In this document: positions 11,016-21,491 of the stretch, piece after piece | Position numbering within the stretch: position 1 is the stretch's first letter | Layout of the letters: the number at the start of each line of letters is the position of its first letter | Origin: Orientallactaga sibirica | Taxonomy: Eukaryota > Chordata > Mammalia > Rodentia > Dipodidae | NCBI GenBank assembly: GCA_036365145.1 | Contig: JAEOAD010000018.1 | Coordinates: 13,188,501 to 13,252,500, forward strand | Reading direction: 5' to 3' | DNA length: 64,000 nt | Position numbers and translations under genes: made by a program | The notes under the pieces: generated by a model | What the model was told of the DNA's origin: nothing | Seen by the model: only the letters and a program-made list of their open reading frames with translations | The model's database searches: none

Positions 11016-11234
11016 GGCTGGAGAGATGGCTTAGGGGTTAAGGCGCCTGCCTCCTAATCTCCAGCGGTTCCAATCTCCAGGTCCGTGTAGCCAGATGCAG
11101 TGACGCAAGGGCACAATGCCGCACTTGACCATAAGGGGGTGCACACATCTGGATTTCATTCTCAGCAGCTGAGACACTGCTGGCACGCCCATCTCTGTCT
11201 TCCTCTCCCTCTCTCTCTGTCTCTCTCCAAAAAA

Positions 11235-11269
<35 letters not shown>

Positions 11270-11280
11270 AAATTAAAAAT
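11016..11280 (+). mobile_element. tRNA-derived SINE, long subfamily
   Basis: Head GGGCTGGAGAGATGGCTTAG. It carries the extra segment GTGACGCAAGGGCACAATGC and GACCATAAGGGGGTGC that the common copies lack, and ends in (AAAT)n. It sits head-to-head with the SINE just before it. Confidence 0.9.
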
Positions 11281-11288
11281 TATTTTTG

Positions 11289-11446
11289 CTGGGTATGGTG
11301 GCTCATGCCTTTAATTTCAGCACTTGGGACACAGGTAGGAAAATCGTGTGAGTTCAAGGCCACCCTGAGACTACATAGTGAATTCGAGGTCAGCCTGGGC
11401 TAGAGTGAGACCCTATCTCTAAAAACAAAAATAAAAACAAAAAAAT
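11289..11446 (+). mobile_element. B1-type SINE
   Basis: Plus-strand B1-like copy (GCTGGGTATGGTGGCTCATG to GAGACCCTATCTC) with an A-rich tail. Confidence 0.88.
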
Positions 11447-11449
11447 TTC

Positions 11450-11631
11450 AAGGACAGAGAGAAAGAATGGAAATGAGAATGGGTGTGCCAGGGCCTCTTA
11501 ACCACTACAAATGAACTGCAGATGCATACACCACTTTGTGCATCTGACTTTACTATGGGTACTGGGAAATTGAACCTAGGTTATTAAGCATTTCAGGCAA
11601 GCACTTAACCACTGGACTATCTCCAGCCCTG
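11450..11631 (-). mobile_element. tRNA-derived SINE, diverged
   Basis: Minus-strand copy with GAGAATGGGTGTGCCAGGG and CAAGCACTTAACCACTGG, ending CTCCAGCCC. Confidence 0.82.
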
Positions 11632-12249
11632 ATTTTTTTTTTTTTTACAAATTAAAAATATTTGTGTGTGATGTCTTATTGAAATGCAGAAGAAACCCTG
11701 ATGTTTTGCGTATAGTTTGTGTACTATTCTCTGATTTTAAGCTCTTGTCAGGCTACTCAAAATAACGTAGAATCAAAAGAAGTTAACTAATAATTAACTC
11801 AGTTATTTATCTGTATAAAGGTACTTTTAAGGTTGTATCATTAGAAAGGTTTTATGTTAGTGAAAAGTGGGTATCTTGAGTTAGGAAAACCATGTGTTAT
11901 GTTTCAGTAATGAAAATTGACCTAAGAAATGTGTAAATACTTGTTAGCAAGGCAGAAGAAGGAAATTACTTCATCTTAAATCCTCAAGTGAGGATCTAGT
12001 AGATGGCTGTCCTGTGAAGGGACACAGGAGTATGGAAACTATGGAGCTGCAGAGATGGTAGCATGTTTGGAATTCGTCCAGAGGAATCAATAATAGACTC
12101 TTGTTGTAAGCATTTGTCTTTGAAAGGTCTCATTCTCAGAAAATACTTGGTAGATACATTCTTAAAATTTCCTTCTCAGTTTTGAAAATAAGAGTTCTTT
12201 TTCTCATTTCACTAATTTGAAGAACTTACCAGTGACTTTTTTTTGAAAT
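11632..12249. other. Unique intron sequence
   Basis: NCAPG intron sequence without a recognised repeat or exon. Confidence 0.6.
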
Positions 12250-12442
12250 TTTTTATGAGCAAAAGAGAGAGAGAATTGGTGCCCCAAGCCTCTAGCCACT
12301 GTAATCAAACTCCAGATGTATGTGCCACCTTGTGTGCATGCATCATCTTGTGCATCTGGCTTACGTGGGTTCTGGGGAATCAAGCCTGGGTCTTTAGGCT
12401 TCACAGGCAAGCATCTTAACTGCTAAGTCATCTCTCCAGCCC
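12250..12442 (-). mobile_element. tRNA-derived SINE
   Basis: Minus-strand copy with an extra TGTGCATGCATCATCT insertion relative to neighbours, ending GCTAAGTCATCTCTCCAGCC. A near-duplicate AGTGA-TTTTT flank is visible on both sides. Confidence 0.88.
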
Positions 12443-13100
12443 AAGTGATTTTTATTCATTAGAGGCCAAGTTATCTTGAAGAATATAGTTAATCTTTCAT
12501 GATCGAAATACTAATCTTTTTAATGGTTTTTGATGTGTTTTTTGTTAAACTCAAGACTTAAACTGCCGATGTTTTTTTTTTTTTATAGGAGGCCAGTTTG
12601 CAGCCAAATATTAATGAAATCTGAATATATTGAGCTAATAAGAGACAAATGTATCTTCATTGGAACTCAAGAATACTGTTTTAACAATGCTTTTCATTGG
12701 ATAGAATGTACTGTGTTTCTGTTTATAAGTGGCTAAAACAAATTTGTTATAACTACACAGTTTTCTGTGTCTTAGAAACATGATAAAACTGAATATACAG
12801 GATTTTTTTTTTAATGGAAAGAACTAAAAATACAATTTATCCAGACAGACTCAAGAACTTTCTTTTTTCCTTACAAAGATTAATTTCAGGAATACAGTTT
12901 CAGATGTCACGGTATATATAACTAAATGTATATCTTTAAAAAATTGAAAGTTTAATGTTCCCTTGGAAAATATTTTTTTTATACATTTAGCATTGTCATT
13001 GAAATTTTACTAAGAAAAATGATACTAATTTTACTTGGGGTAAAGAGAATTAATTTATTTTACTATTTTTTTTTTTTTGGTGGGGCATGTTTCAATGTAG
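12443..13100. other. Unique intron sequence before NCAPG exon
   Basis: AT-rich, with several T-runs. The segment after the T-run at about 12590 has an acceptor-like TTTATAG. It is not an NCAPG exon, because the flanking exons already join in frame. Confidence 0.6.
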
Positions 13101-13325
13101 GTTTTGCAAATAGATGACGTCATAGTAAAAATAAGTGCTTTAAAGTGTATCTTTGATCAACTGATGATGTTCGGAATTGAACCATTTAAAACTAAACATG
13201 TGAAGGCCATTCAGTGTGAAGGTGCAGAAATAAACATAGGCGATGAACAAGAAGCAGCAGATGTTGAAGAGACGGCTACTGCTAAGAATGTTCTGAAGCT
13301 GCTGTCGGACTTCTTGGACAGTGAG
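13101..13325 (+). CDS. NCAPG: NCAPG exon, condensin I subunit G
   Basis: Exon of 225 bases (75 codons, phase 0 at both ends) with acceptor TTCAATGTAG and donor GTGAGAGG. It continues the previous exon directly (VLLLQ then VLQIDD). It encodes helical HEAT-type sequence with GIEPFKTK, then an acidic linker (GDEQEAADVEETATAKN), then LKLLSDFLDSE. This acidic insertion between HEAT helices is typical of vertebrate CAP-G. The preceding intron is about 11 kb and full of SINEs and LTRs. Confidence 0.95.
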
Positions 13326-13604
13326 GTGAGAGGTGACCCCACCCTGTTATTATGGAGGTTCATTTGCAGCAGGCGCTTATGATCTTTATGCTTCTATGTA
13401 GTTTTTTTTGACAAAACTATTTGCTTTTTTAATATCTTAAGTCTCATTTTCATACCCAATTTCTTACTATCAAGTTGGTATGCAAAGAATTGAACTATAA
13501 ACAAACTAAATGACTACTAGAGTTATTAAAATGTTTTGCCTTTTCCTCTGTAAATGATGATTTGTCATTTAGAAGCTTATTATTTTTCTTCCAAGAGTCT
13601 TGCT

Positions 13605-13745
13605 TTTCAAGGTAAGATCTCACTGTAGCCCAAGCTAACCTGGAACTCAGTCTGTAGTCTCAGGTTGGCCTTGAACTTAAAGCAGTCCTCCTGCCTCTGT
13701 TCTTCTTAGTGCTGGGATTAAGTGTGTGTGACACTATGCCCAACA
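13605..13745 (-). mobile_element. B1-type SINE, old
   Basis: Diverged minus-strand B1-like copy (AAGGTAAGATCTCACTGTAG to ACACTATGCCCAACA). Confidence 0.78.
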
Positions 13746-13861
13746 TTTTCCAAGAGTTTTAGTAGTTTATAATAATGGAGTAGATAAAAGGTATAACATA
13801 GGTGGGAATAATTCTTTCCCATAAGAGTCTCTTGAACTATATTAAAAAAAAATTATTTGCA

Positions 13862-13892
<31 letters not shown>

Positions 13893-14034
13893 ACACACCA
13901 GGACCTCTTGCTGTTACAAACAGCAGATGCTTGAGCCATTTTTTACATTGCTTACATAGGTGGCTTGGGACTTGAACCCAGCCTGCCAGGCTTTGCAAAT
14001 GAGCACTTTCAAACATGAGCCGTCTTTCCAGCCC
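13862..14034 (-). mobile_element. Diverged tRNA-type SINE with (TG)n tail
   Basis: A (GT)n run (13864-13891) grades into ACCAGGACCTCTTGCTG, and the unit ends GAGCCGTCTTTCCAGCCCC. The SINE head is on the minus strand. Confidence 0.7.
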
Positions 14035-14043
14035 CTTGAACTG

Positions 14044-14085
<42 letters not shown>

Positions 14086-14919
14086 CCACCTCATCATTGC
14101 AAAAGGAAACTACACACAGAAAGAAGTACTAAGAGTTGCCTCTTATTCTCTCTTCTCACTAGCCCCTGACAATAGTCTGTTCTGTCTGTGAAGTTTATTA
14201 TTCTGAACATCACATGTGAATCAGATCCTATTTGGATATTTGGCTTCTTTTAGCATAGTGTTTCTTGTGTTTACACATTGTAATTTGTGTCAGCATCTTA
14301 CTCCTTTTTGTAGCTGAATACTATTCCATTTTATGTATTTAACACGATTGCTCATACATAGAAGGACACTTGAGTTCTACCCTTTGCAACTGTAACCATT
14401 CTTTTCTCCATTTTTATTATTGTTTTAGATATTCAGGATTCCTTGTAGTTCTATATGCCTTTGAAGTGGCTTTTCCATTTTTGCAAAAATATTTGTTGGA
14501 ATTTTTATAGGGATTGCATTGAATATGTGTGTTGCATTGACTAATATTGGCTTCTAAAGAGTGCTAAGTTCTCAACCTATGAACACAGGATATCTTTTTG
14601 TTCTTTTAGGATACCTTTTAGTTATTTTTTCTCAAAATAATTTATTTACCTATTTGAGGGATGACAGCATAGATTGTAGTATTCAGAGGAACAAAAGCTT
14701 AACTTCCTAAGGATTTTATTTTTTTGGATGTTATTGTAAATGGAGTTTTTTTTCCCCCCTCAATTTCCTTTTTGGATTGTTCATTGCTGTTGTATAGAAA
14801 CTCACCTTAGCTATTGTTGAACTAATTTTTACTGTGCAACTTTGCTGAGTTGGTTATAAATTTTAGTAATTTTGGGGAAGGGATTCTTGGATCTGTGTAG
14901 GATTATGCTTTTCCTTTTA

Positions 14920-15104
14920 AAAAATATTTTATTTTTATTTATTTATGAGATGGCGGTAGGGAATGGATGTGCCAGGTCCTCTAGCCACTGCAAATGTACC
15001 CCATACACATGCACTGTCATGTGCATCTGTCTTATGGGGAATTGGACCTGGGTCCTTAGGCTTCACAGGCAAGCACTTTAACTGCTAAGCCATCTTTCCA
15101 GCCT
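14920..15104 (-). mobile_element. tRNA-derived SINE
   Basis: Minus-strand copy inside the old L1, ending GCTAAGCCATCTTTCCAGCC. Confidence 0.87.
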
Positions 15105-15548
15105 GGATCATGTTATTTTTCTTTTCTTTTTCTTTTCTTTTCTTTTCCTTTCCTTTCCTTTCCTTTCCTTTCCTTTCCTTTCCTTTCCTTTCCTTTCCTT
15201 TCCTTTCCTTTCCTTTCCTTTCCTTTCCTTTCCTTTCCTGTCCTGTCCTGTCCTGTCCTGTCCTGTCCTGTCCTGTCCTGTCCTGTCCTGTCCTCTCCCT
15301 TCCCTCTCCCTTCCCTCTCCCTTCCCTCTCCCTTCCCTCTCCCTTCCCTCTCCCTTCCCTCTCCCTTCCCTATCCTCTCCTCTCCTCTCCTCTTCTTTTC
15401 TTTTGAGAGACACAGAGACAGAGGGAGAGGAAGACAGAGAATGGGCGTGCCAGCAACCTCTCAGCCGCTGCGAATGAACTCCAGATGCATTTTCCCCCTT
15501 GTGGTCAAGTGCGGCATTGCGCCCTTGTGTCACTGGATCATGTTATTT
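15103..15548 (-). mobile_element. 5'-truncated tRNA SINE (long subfamily) with TSD
   Basis: CTGGATCATGTTATTT occurs at 15103-15118 and again at 15533-15548 and is a 16-bp target-site duplication. Between the copies lies a minus-strand SINE body (15404-15532, with the CCCTTGTGGTCAAGTGCGGC segment of the long subfamily) whose tail side has become a 285-base pyrimidine array. The SINE head is missing. Confidence 0.82.
15119..15403. repeat. Composite polypyrimidine microsatellite array
   Basis: About 285 bases almost free of purines on the + strand. In order they are (CTTTT/CTTTC)n to about 15238, (TGTCC)n to about 15290, then an 11-base unit CCCTCTCCCTT repeated to about 15370, then CTCTC repeats. 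The minus strand is purine-rich with regularly spaced GGG runs. All frames across it are repeat translations and not genes. Confidence 0.97.
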
Positions 15549-16204
15549 CTAATGAGGCATATTATTGTCATTTTGTATACCTTTACTTTTTGTCTAATTG
15601 CTGTGGTTCTATTTCTGATATGTTGTTGAATAGCAGCTATTAGGTGGAAAACCTTTGTCATACTCTTTATTTTAGGATAGACGTATTCAGCCTCTTACTG
15701 TTGAATAGATGATACTGGTTATAGAGGTTTTCATAAATGCCCTTTATCATTTTGAGGCAGTTGCTTTCTATTCTTACCTTGCTGGTTTTTTTGGTATTAT
15801 AATAAAGGCTGTTGGAGTTAGTCAAGTGTTCTTTGACTATCAGTTGAGGTGCTCCTGTGGAGTTGTTTCCTTTTGTTACACAGATGTGGTCTGCAGCACT
15901 GCTTGATGTCCTTATGAGCCAGCTGGCATTTGCTTGATGCATTCCACTTGATATGGATGCAGAATCCTTTCACTGTGCTATTAGAATTGGTCTGCTGATA
16001 AGTTTGTTTGAAATTTTTATCTATTTTTGTTATTTTATAATCTTGTAATGTCTTTCATTTTTTGGCACCAACTTAACCCTAGAAGTGAGCTTGGATTCAG
16101 TGTCTTATTTATTGGAAGGCTCTTAGAAGAATTGTTAATTCTTTAGATGTTTGGTAGAATTTATTAGTAGAGACATCTTGTACTATTCTTTTAGGGAGTT
16201 CTTT

Positions 16205-16826
16205 GCTTTGTAGGCAAGTGCCTTAACCGCTAAGCCATCTCTCCAGCCCAAAACTAACTTCTTTTAAAAGATTGACGAGATTGACCAATCTTTAGTTAAG
16301 ACAGATAAAACAACAACAACTCTGCTTATTGGTTATATATGTTTAGATTTTCCATTTTTCTTTTTCCTGATTCACTTGAGAATTTGTGTTTCTGGGAACC
16401 TGCCCATTTCATTTGCTAATGTAATTTGTTGATATTGAGTTGATTCAGCATTCACTCATGGTCCTTTTTATTTTTGTAAGGTCAGTAGTAATGTCTTTTA
16501 TTTTATTTTATTTATTTTATATTTTTGTTTTTCAATGTAGGGTGTCACTCTAGCTCAGGCTTACCTGGAATTCACTATGTAGTCTCAGGGTGGTCTTGAA
16601 CTCATGTTGATCCTTCTACCTTTGCCTTCCAAGTTCTGGGATTAAAGGTGTGTGCCACCACGCTGGCTTGTCTTTTATTTGTGATGTTAGTTATTTTGTG
16701 GTTTCTTTTTGTTGTTGTTGTTTTATCTGTCTTAACTAAAGATTGGTCAATCTCGTCAATCTTTTAAAAGAAGTTAGTTTTGGGCTGGAGAGATGGCTTA
16801 GCGGTTAAGGCACTTGCCTACAAAGC
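16205..16826. repeat. Perfect 116-bp inverted repeat with 390-bp spacer
   Basis: The left arm 16205-16320 is the exact reverse complement of 16711-16826 by base-by-base comparison. Each arm joins 44 bases of a tRNA SINE head to 72 bases of old L1 sequence. The right arm is the original, since the SINE there is complete with its own TSD. The left arm is an inverted copy placed within the same L1. Confidence 0.95.
16523..16670 (-). mobile_element. B1-type SINE
   Basis: Minus-strand B1-like copy in the spacer of the inverted repeat (CAATGTAGGGTGTCACTCTA to GTGTGTGCCACCACGCTGGC). Confidence 0.88.
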
Positions 16827-17006
16827 CAAAGGCCTCTGTTTGATTCCCCAGGACCCTCGTAAGCCAGATGCACAAAGTGGTACATGCATCTGGAGTTCAT
16901 TTGCAGTGGCAGTAAGCCATGGCGCACCCATTCTCTCTCTGTCCTTCTCTCTGTCTCTCCCTCTCAAATAAATAAATAGAAATAAAATATTAAAAAAAAA
17001 TTTTAA
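16783..17006 (+). mobile_element. tRNA-derived SINE with TSD
   Basis: Head GGGCTGGAGAGATGGCTTAG, (AAAT)-type tail. Flanked by AAAAGAAGTTAGTTTTG (16767-16783 and again from about 17007), a clear target-site duplication in the old L1. Confidence 0.92.
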
Positions 17007-17173
17007 AGTAAAAGAAGTTAGTTTTGCTCATTTTTTTTCCATATTGTTTTCTACCTCTATTTTACCTCAGTTCTAAAATATTATTTCCTTCTTTGGTTGG
17101 GTTAGTTGCTCTTCTTTTGTTGTTTGTTAAGGTGTAAATTTAGGTAATTTTGATTTTAAAAAATATAGATGTT

Positions 17174-17340
17174 ACCTGGACATGGAGGTGCACACCTTTA
17201 ATCCCAGCCCTTGGAAAGCAAAGGTAGGAGGATCGCCATGAGTTCAAGGCCACCCTGAGACTACATAGTGAGTTCCAGGTCAGCCTGAACTAGAGTGAGA
17301 CCTATCTCGAAAAACAAATAAACAAACAAACAAACAAAAA
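17174..17340 (+). mobile_element. B1-type SINE
   Basis: Plus-strand B1-like copy (GGACATGGAGGTGCACACC to GAGACCTATCTCG) with an AAACAAACAAAC tail, inserted in the old L1. Confidence 0.9.
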
Positions 17341-17439
17341 TATATTAGATGTTTACTGCTACAAAATTTCTTCCAAGTACAATTTTCAGTGTATCCCATA
17401 GGTGCTTTATTATTGTTGTTTAAATTTTATGTATTTATT

Positions 17440-17543
17440 TATTTTAAGATAGTCTCCCTCTGCAGCCCAGCTGGCCTCTGAGCTCTTCACCTTCTGCCTA
17501 GCTTCCAGTGCTGGGATTATAGTTGTCTGCTACTCAGCCTGGA
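17440..17543 (-). mobile_element. B1-type SINE, old and diverged
   Basis: Minus-strand remnant with CTCTGCAGCCCAGCTGGCCT and AGTGCTGGGATTATAG, inside the old L1. Confidence 0.6.
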
Positions 17544-18130
17544 TTTCCACTATGGTTGTTCATTGTGCTTCCATTTATCTGTTTGTGTAATCTGATTTTC
17601 TTGTGATTTCTTCTCTGACCATTAGCATAGAAGAGCATAATGGTTACTCTACATACACTTGTGAATTTTCCATTGATTTTTCCCTTACTTACAGTAATTT
17701 TCTCTTACTGATTTCTAAGGTTTGTTCTATTATGTTTTTTCGAAGATATTTTATATTTTCTTAGCCTTTAAATTTATTGAAGAATGTTTTAGGTCTATGT
17801 GCTATTTTAATTGTATTTGAGGAGAATATTTCATGTGCACTTGGGAAGAGTATATTCTATCTACTATAGTGGATGAAATGTTCTACATTTGTCTGGTAGG
17901 GTTAGTTGGCTTCCTAGTGTTCCAGCCTTGTTTCCTATTGATCTAGAGGTCCTATTTATTATTGAAAAAGAGGTATTGAGTCTATTTCTTAACTACTTTG
18001 AGCCTACATTGTTTGGCTATGTATATATTTATAATATTTTTTATCTTCTTAATGAGTAGGCCACTTATCAATTATTTAATATCCTTTTTTGTATCTTGTA
18101 ATAGTTTTGACTTAAAACATTTTTTCTGTA

Positions 18131-18454
18131 AAATGGCAGTTTTTATTTCATAACTAATTTTGTTAAATGTAAATGGACTAAAGGTAAAAAAAAATAAGAT
18201 TCAACTATGTTGCATCTTTGGGTGACAAAGATCCAAAGATGCAAGTAAATTAAGACTTATCAAAATGATTAGAGAAAGCCCATTGTTTAGCACTATCTCT
18301 ATACACCCGCCCCAGTAGCTTTACTTATATCAGTACCATCATCATCCTTTCTAAGATTGCCTGTTTCCATCTGTACATTTTCTGTTCACATTCCACCTAC
18401 TCTTCAGACACATTGCCATTCTCCCACTTACAGAACTTTTTAAAAAGGTACTTA
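18131..18454. other. Intron sequence, possibly an L1 scrap
   Basis: A short AAATGTAAATGGACTAAA stretch near 18167 resembles the sense-strand start of L1 ORF2, but it is too short to claim. The rest is unique. Confidence 0.4.
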
Positions 18455-18647
18455 TTTATCTATTTATTTATTTATTTGAGAGAGGGAAGGAGAGAATAGG
18501 CACATCAGGGCCTCCAGCTGCTGCAAACAAACTCCAGATGCATGCACCACCCATTGTATCTGGCTTACGTGGGTCCTGGGGAGTTGAGTCTGGGTCCTTT
18601 GGCTTTGCAAGTAAGTGCCTTAACTGCTAAGCTATCTCTCCAACCTA
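18455..18647 (-). mobile_element. tRNA-derived SINE
   Basis: Minus-strand copy with (ATTT)n at left and GCTAAGCTATCTCTCCAACC at right. Confidence 0.9.
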
Positions 18648-18929
18648 GAAGTTCTTTTACAGGTATTTTCCTCTGATAACAGGGACTATATAGCTGAGTG
18701 TCCATCATTTTAAAAAGGCTTTGTTTTTTGTTCTGAAATTTTTAAGCTCTGATTTGTCTAAAATCATTTGGATTTGTGTAAAATTACTGGATGGTCTGTG
18801 AAGAAACAAAATCGTTTTCTGTGCTTTTAGCATATTCATAATCACATGAATGGTATTTGGATAGTTACTGAAAAATATCACAGTGGCTAACCCTATCTAT
18901 GTACACAAGACCTGCATAGTAGGAAGGGA

Positions 18930-19117
18930 ATAAAAATGATGACATCAAAATTGAAGAGGGACTAGTTGGAAAGAAGGGTTTCAGTGGAGGGGCTAGTAGA
19001 GAAGGGAAAAGGGAAGGTAGTAGGGCTCTGATTATGATCATAGGATATTGTATATGTGTATTGGAGGTTGTCAATAAAAGATAAGTCCACCTGTCCACCC
19101 CCCCCCCAAAAAAAAAC
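18930..19117 (+). mobile_element. L1 3'-end fragment
   Basis: ATGATGACATCAAAATTGAA and GGAGGTTGTCAATAAAAG match the 3' end of the L1 at 60150-60310. It is a very short 5'-truncated insertion just upstream of an NCAPG exon, followed by a C-run and A-run. Confidence 0.72.
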
Positions 19118-19209
19118 GTGAAAATGTCATATGCAAACCACACTGTGAGGGTTAATAGGAAAAAAATTATAGATAAACTTTTTCTTCTGTTGAATGTCAT
19201 TTTTATTAG

Positions 19210-19391
19210 GTGTCTGAACTCAGGACAGGAGCTGCAGAAGGGCTAGCCAAGTTGATGTTCTCTGGGCTTTTGGCCAGCAGCAGGATCCTTGCTCGTCTTG
19301 TTTTGTTGTGGTACAATCCTGTGACTGAAGAGGATGTTCGACTTCGGCATTGTCTAGGCGTGTTTTTCCCCATATTTGCGTATGCAAGCAG
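19210..19391 (+). CDS. NCAPG: NCAPG exon, condensin I subunit G
   Basis: Exon of 182 bases with acceptor TTTTTATTAG and donor GTACTTGG, entering in phase 0 and leaving in phase 2. It encodes SELRTGAAEGLAKLMFSG, the WYNPVTEEDVRLRHCLG segment and FFPIFAYAS, all within the Cnd3 domain of CAP-G. The terminal AG is completed by G of the next exon to give Arg. No disruption is seen. Confidence 0.96.
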
Positions 19392-19642
19392 GTACTTGGT
19401 CATATTGATAAATCCAAATCTTACTTGAAGTTGGACTGGCCCCAACTCCTCTCACATAAGTCTGTGTCAAAATACTTTCAAAGTGTGTGTGTGTGGTTTT
19501 TATTATTTAGGTTAAATTATTTTAGTTAGAGACATTGTGGGGACTGGGGGTTTGCTGAAGAGGTCAGTGGGACCTGACTTCCTGAGCATAGCAGATATCC
19601 CTGGCTTGTAGGCTGCTGTAAGCTCAAATTGTTTTCCAATAG

Positions 19643-19817
19643 GGCTAACCAGGAATGCTTTGAAGAAGCCTTTATTCCAATTCTACAAACATTGGCCAAT
19701 GCTCCTGCATCATCTCCTTTAGCTGAAGTAGATATCATGAATGTTGCTGAGTTGCTTGTAGATTTGACAAGACCAAGCGGGTTAAATCCTCAAGCTAAGA
19801 ATGCCCAAGATTATCAG
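19643..19817 (+). CDS. NCAPG: NCAPG exon, condensin I subunit G
   Basis: Exon of 175 bases after acceptor TTTTCCAATAG, ending CAG before donor GTACGTGA. It encodes ANQECFEEAFIPILQTLANA, then PLAEVDIMNVAELLVDLTRP and the QDYQ end. The short 251-base intron upstream holds no recognisable repeat. The sequence remains in the HEAT-repeat region. Frame and phase agree with both neighbours. Confidence 0.96.
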
Positions 19818-21094
19818 GTACGTGAATGTTATCCTGTGGGTGGCAAAGATGATACCTGCATGAAGATCACTGTTGTTTTGGTTATAGAAAAATCCCTTTA
19901 AGAGATTCTTTGAGGTGGAAGGAAGTACTGTTTTGATTCTGAGACTTCTGCCTATATGGTGGAATATAACAAAGTTCAAAAGAAGGTCATTTGGGAAATG
20001 TGGAGAAATCATGAAAATCATGGTAATTAATGAAACATTAGGGAGACATTACTAACGATTTGTTGTCCCCAACTTCCCCTCTTTGTACTGCACTTGTTGG
20101 TAGTCACTGAAGTAATGTTATGTAGGACTCTACTAAGGCTGGACTTTTGGCTTACTTATTAATGCTGCTGAAACATCAAAGGCTAGAGCTCACCTCAAGC
20201 TTATTGGCTTTTAATTTGAAGAAAAGCCATCACCTGCAAACTGCATCACAAATTCAACTTAAAATGGGTTTTAAAAATCCTTTAATGACCTTAGGTCAGA
20301 CTTGTAACATGTTGAAATTTGATGTTGAAAGTGTGCTTCTGTTTTTATATTTGGTATTTTGTGACTATACTGTGCCCAAGCCACAATGTGATATGCCATT
20401 TGGGTAGATGGCAAAGGATATTAGGCAAAGTATGATAAAGGGCAATAATATACCTATCAAGTACCTTAAGACATTAGAAAAGGATAAGATTTATGTGATA
20501 GGAGTGATGAGTAATCATTAGGTTTTATTTTTGCATTGCTTTCCCACTGTACTTAATATTTTGAGGCAGGGTCTAGCATAATTATCAGACACTTCTCAGA
20601 AGGCATGGGTAAGTGTGTGAAGTAGGCGAGGGTAAAGGTCAAACTGTCTTGGAAATAGGGAGGCATCAACTAATCCACAGGGAGTTCCATAATTGGGATG
20701 GTCCTTGGAGTAGCTTGGAACTAAAACTAGCTGCACTGTGGCACTTGGTTAGCCATTGTATGTGGACTGACCTTAGGTGGTGGTGTGAGTTTGGGCAAAG
20801 CCCCAGTCATCCACCTGGATCAGTTCAGGAGCTAGGAGGAAGCTTTCCAAGTCTATGACATGCAACAGTGGCAAGAACCCTCAGTCCTCAAGGAAGTAGA
20901 TATCTTCCCTATTTCACAGCACTCATAGTAAGTAATCAGGGAAGGAACTTACTTGGAGGTTAGGGCAAGATGTTAGTTTCAAATATTTTGCATTTGGAAT
21001 TATGAGTAGACAGAAATGTTTTGTTTGAGTTGTAGAACTATATTATAATCATGTTATTTTCATCTTAAGTAGTTTTTTTCTTTTAATTTCCTAG
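19818..21094. other. NCAPG intron without recognised repeats
   Basis: About 1.3 kb of apparently unique intron between two NCAPG exons. Short open frames here lack coding signals. Confidence 0.65.
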
Positions 21095-21256
21095 GCCTTA
21101 ACAGTACACGACAACTTGGCTATAAAAATTTGTAATGAGATTTTAACAAGTCCATGCTCACCAGAAATAAGGGTTTATATGAAAGCTTTGAATTCTTTAG
21201 AACTCAGTAGCAACATTTCAAAAGACCTTCTTGTTTTGTTGGATGAGATTCTGGAG
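21095..21256 (+). CDS. NCAPG: NCAPG exon, condensin I subunit G
   Basis: Exon of 162 bases (54 codons, phase 0) with acceptor AATTTCCTAG and donor GTAAAGC. It encodes ALTVHDNLAIKICNEILTSP, then CSPEIRVYMKALNSLELS and the amphipathic segment DLLVLLDEILE. It forms the end of the ordered helical region before the C-terminal tail. Confidence 0.95.
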
Positions 21257-21491
21257 GTAAAGCAATTTCTCAGTACTCTTTAATTAGCTTGTTCTCCTAT
21301 ATATCAGAGTGGAATTTAGATGGTTATATAAATTATACCTGTGCTGTTCATTTGAAATAGCTATTTCCTTCATAAGCTTTATATATATTGAGAATGTTCT
21401 TAAACAACTTGATATTAGTATATATTTGAAAGATTTGAATTTGGAAAAGGTTTTTGTTTTTTTCTCCTCTACCCCCCCCCCCCCCAAATAG

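Larger units (their letters stand above)
14046..18130 (-). mobile_element. Old LINE-1 (L1M-like), antisense, fragmented
   Basis: A T-run (about 14046-14080) starts the minus-strand 3' end. It is followed by antisense L1 3'-UTR-like sequence (GCTGAATACTATTCCATTTT) and antisense ORF2 sequence such as TTTTATAGGGATTGCATTGA (14503-14522), then 15540-16200 and 17340-18130. It is interrupted by at least five SINEs and by the unusual duplications noted separately. No frame survives. This is the main content of the 5.9-kb NCAPG intron. Confidence 0.75.

Noticed and set aside
11016..11090. A- and B-box-like motifs that could suggest tRNA genes
   Set aside because: They belong to the heads of dispersed SINEs. 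No cloverleaf with acceptor stem and anticodon arm is preserved.
12530..12736. Acceptor-like TTTTTATAG at about 12590 followed by an open frame
   Set aside because: NCAPG exons on either side already join in frame with the expected peptide, and the frame shows no coding character.
15108..15533. Long open frames on both strands over the microsatellite
   Set aside because: They are translations of pyrimidine/purine repeats (KERKGKER and FPFLSFPF patterns) with no independent coding evidence.
20613..20858. 81-residue open frame in an NCAPG intron
   Set aside because: No splice signals in register, no recognisable domain, and it lies between exons that already connect.
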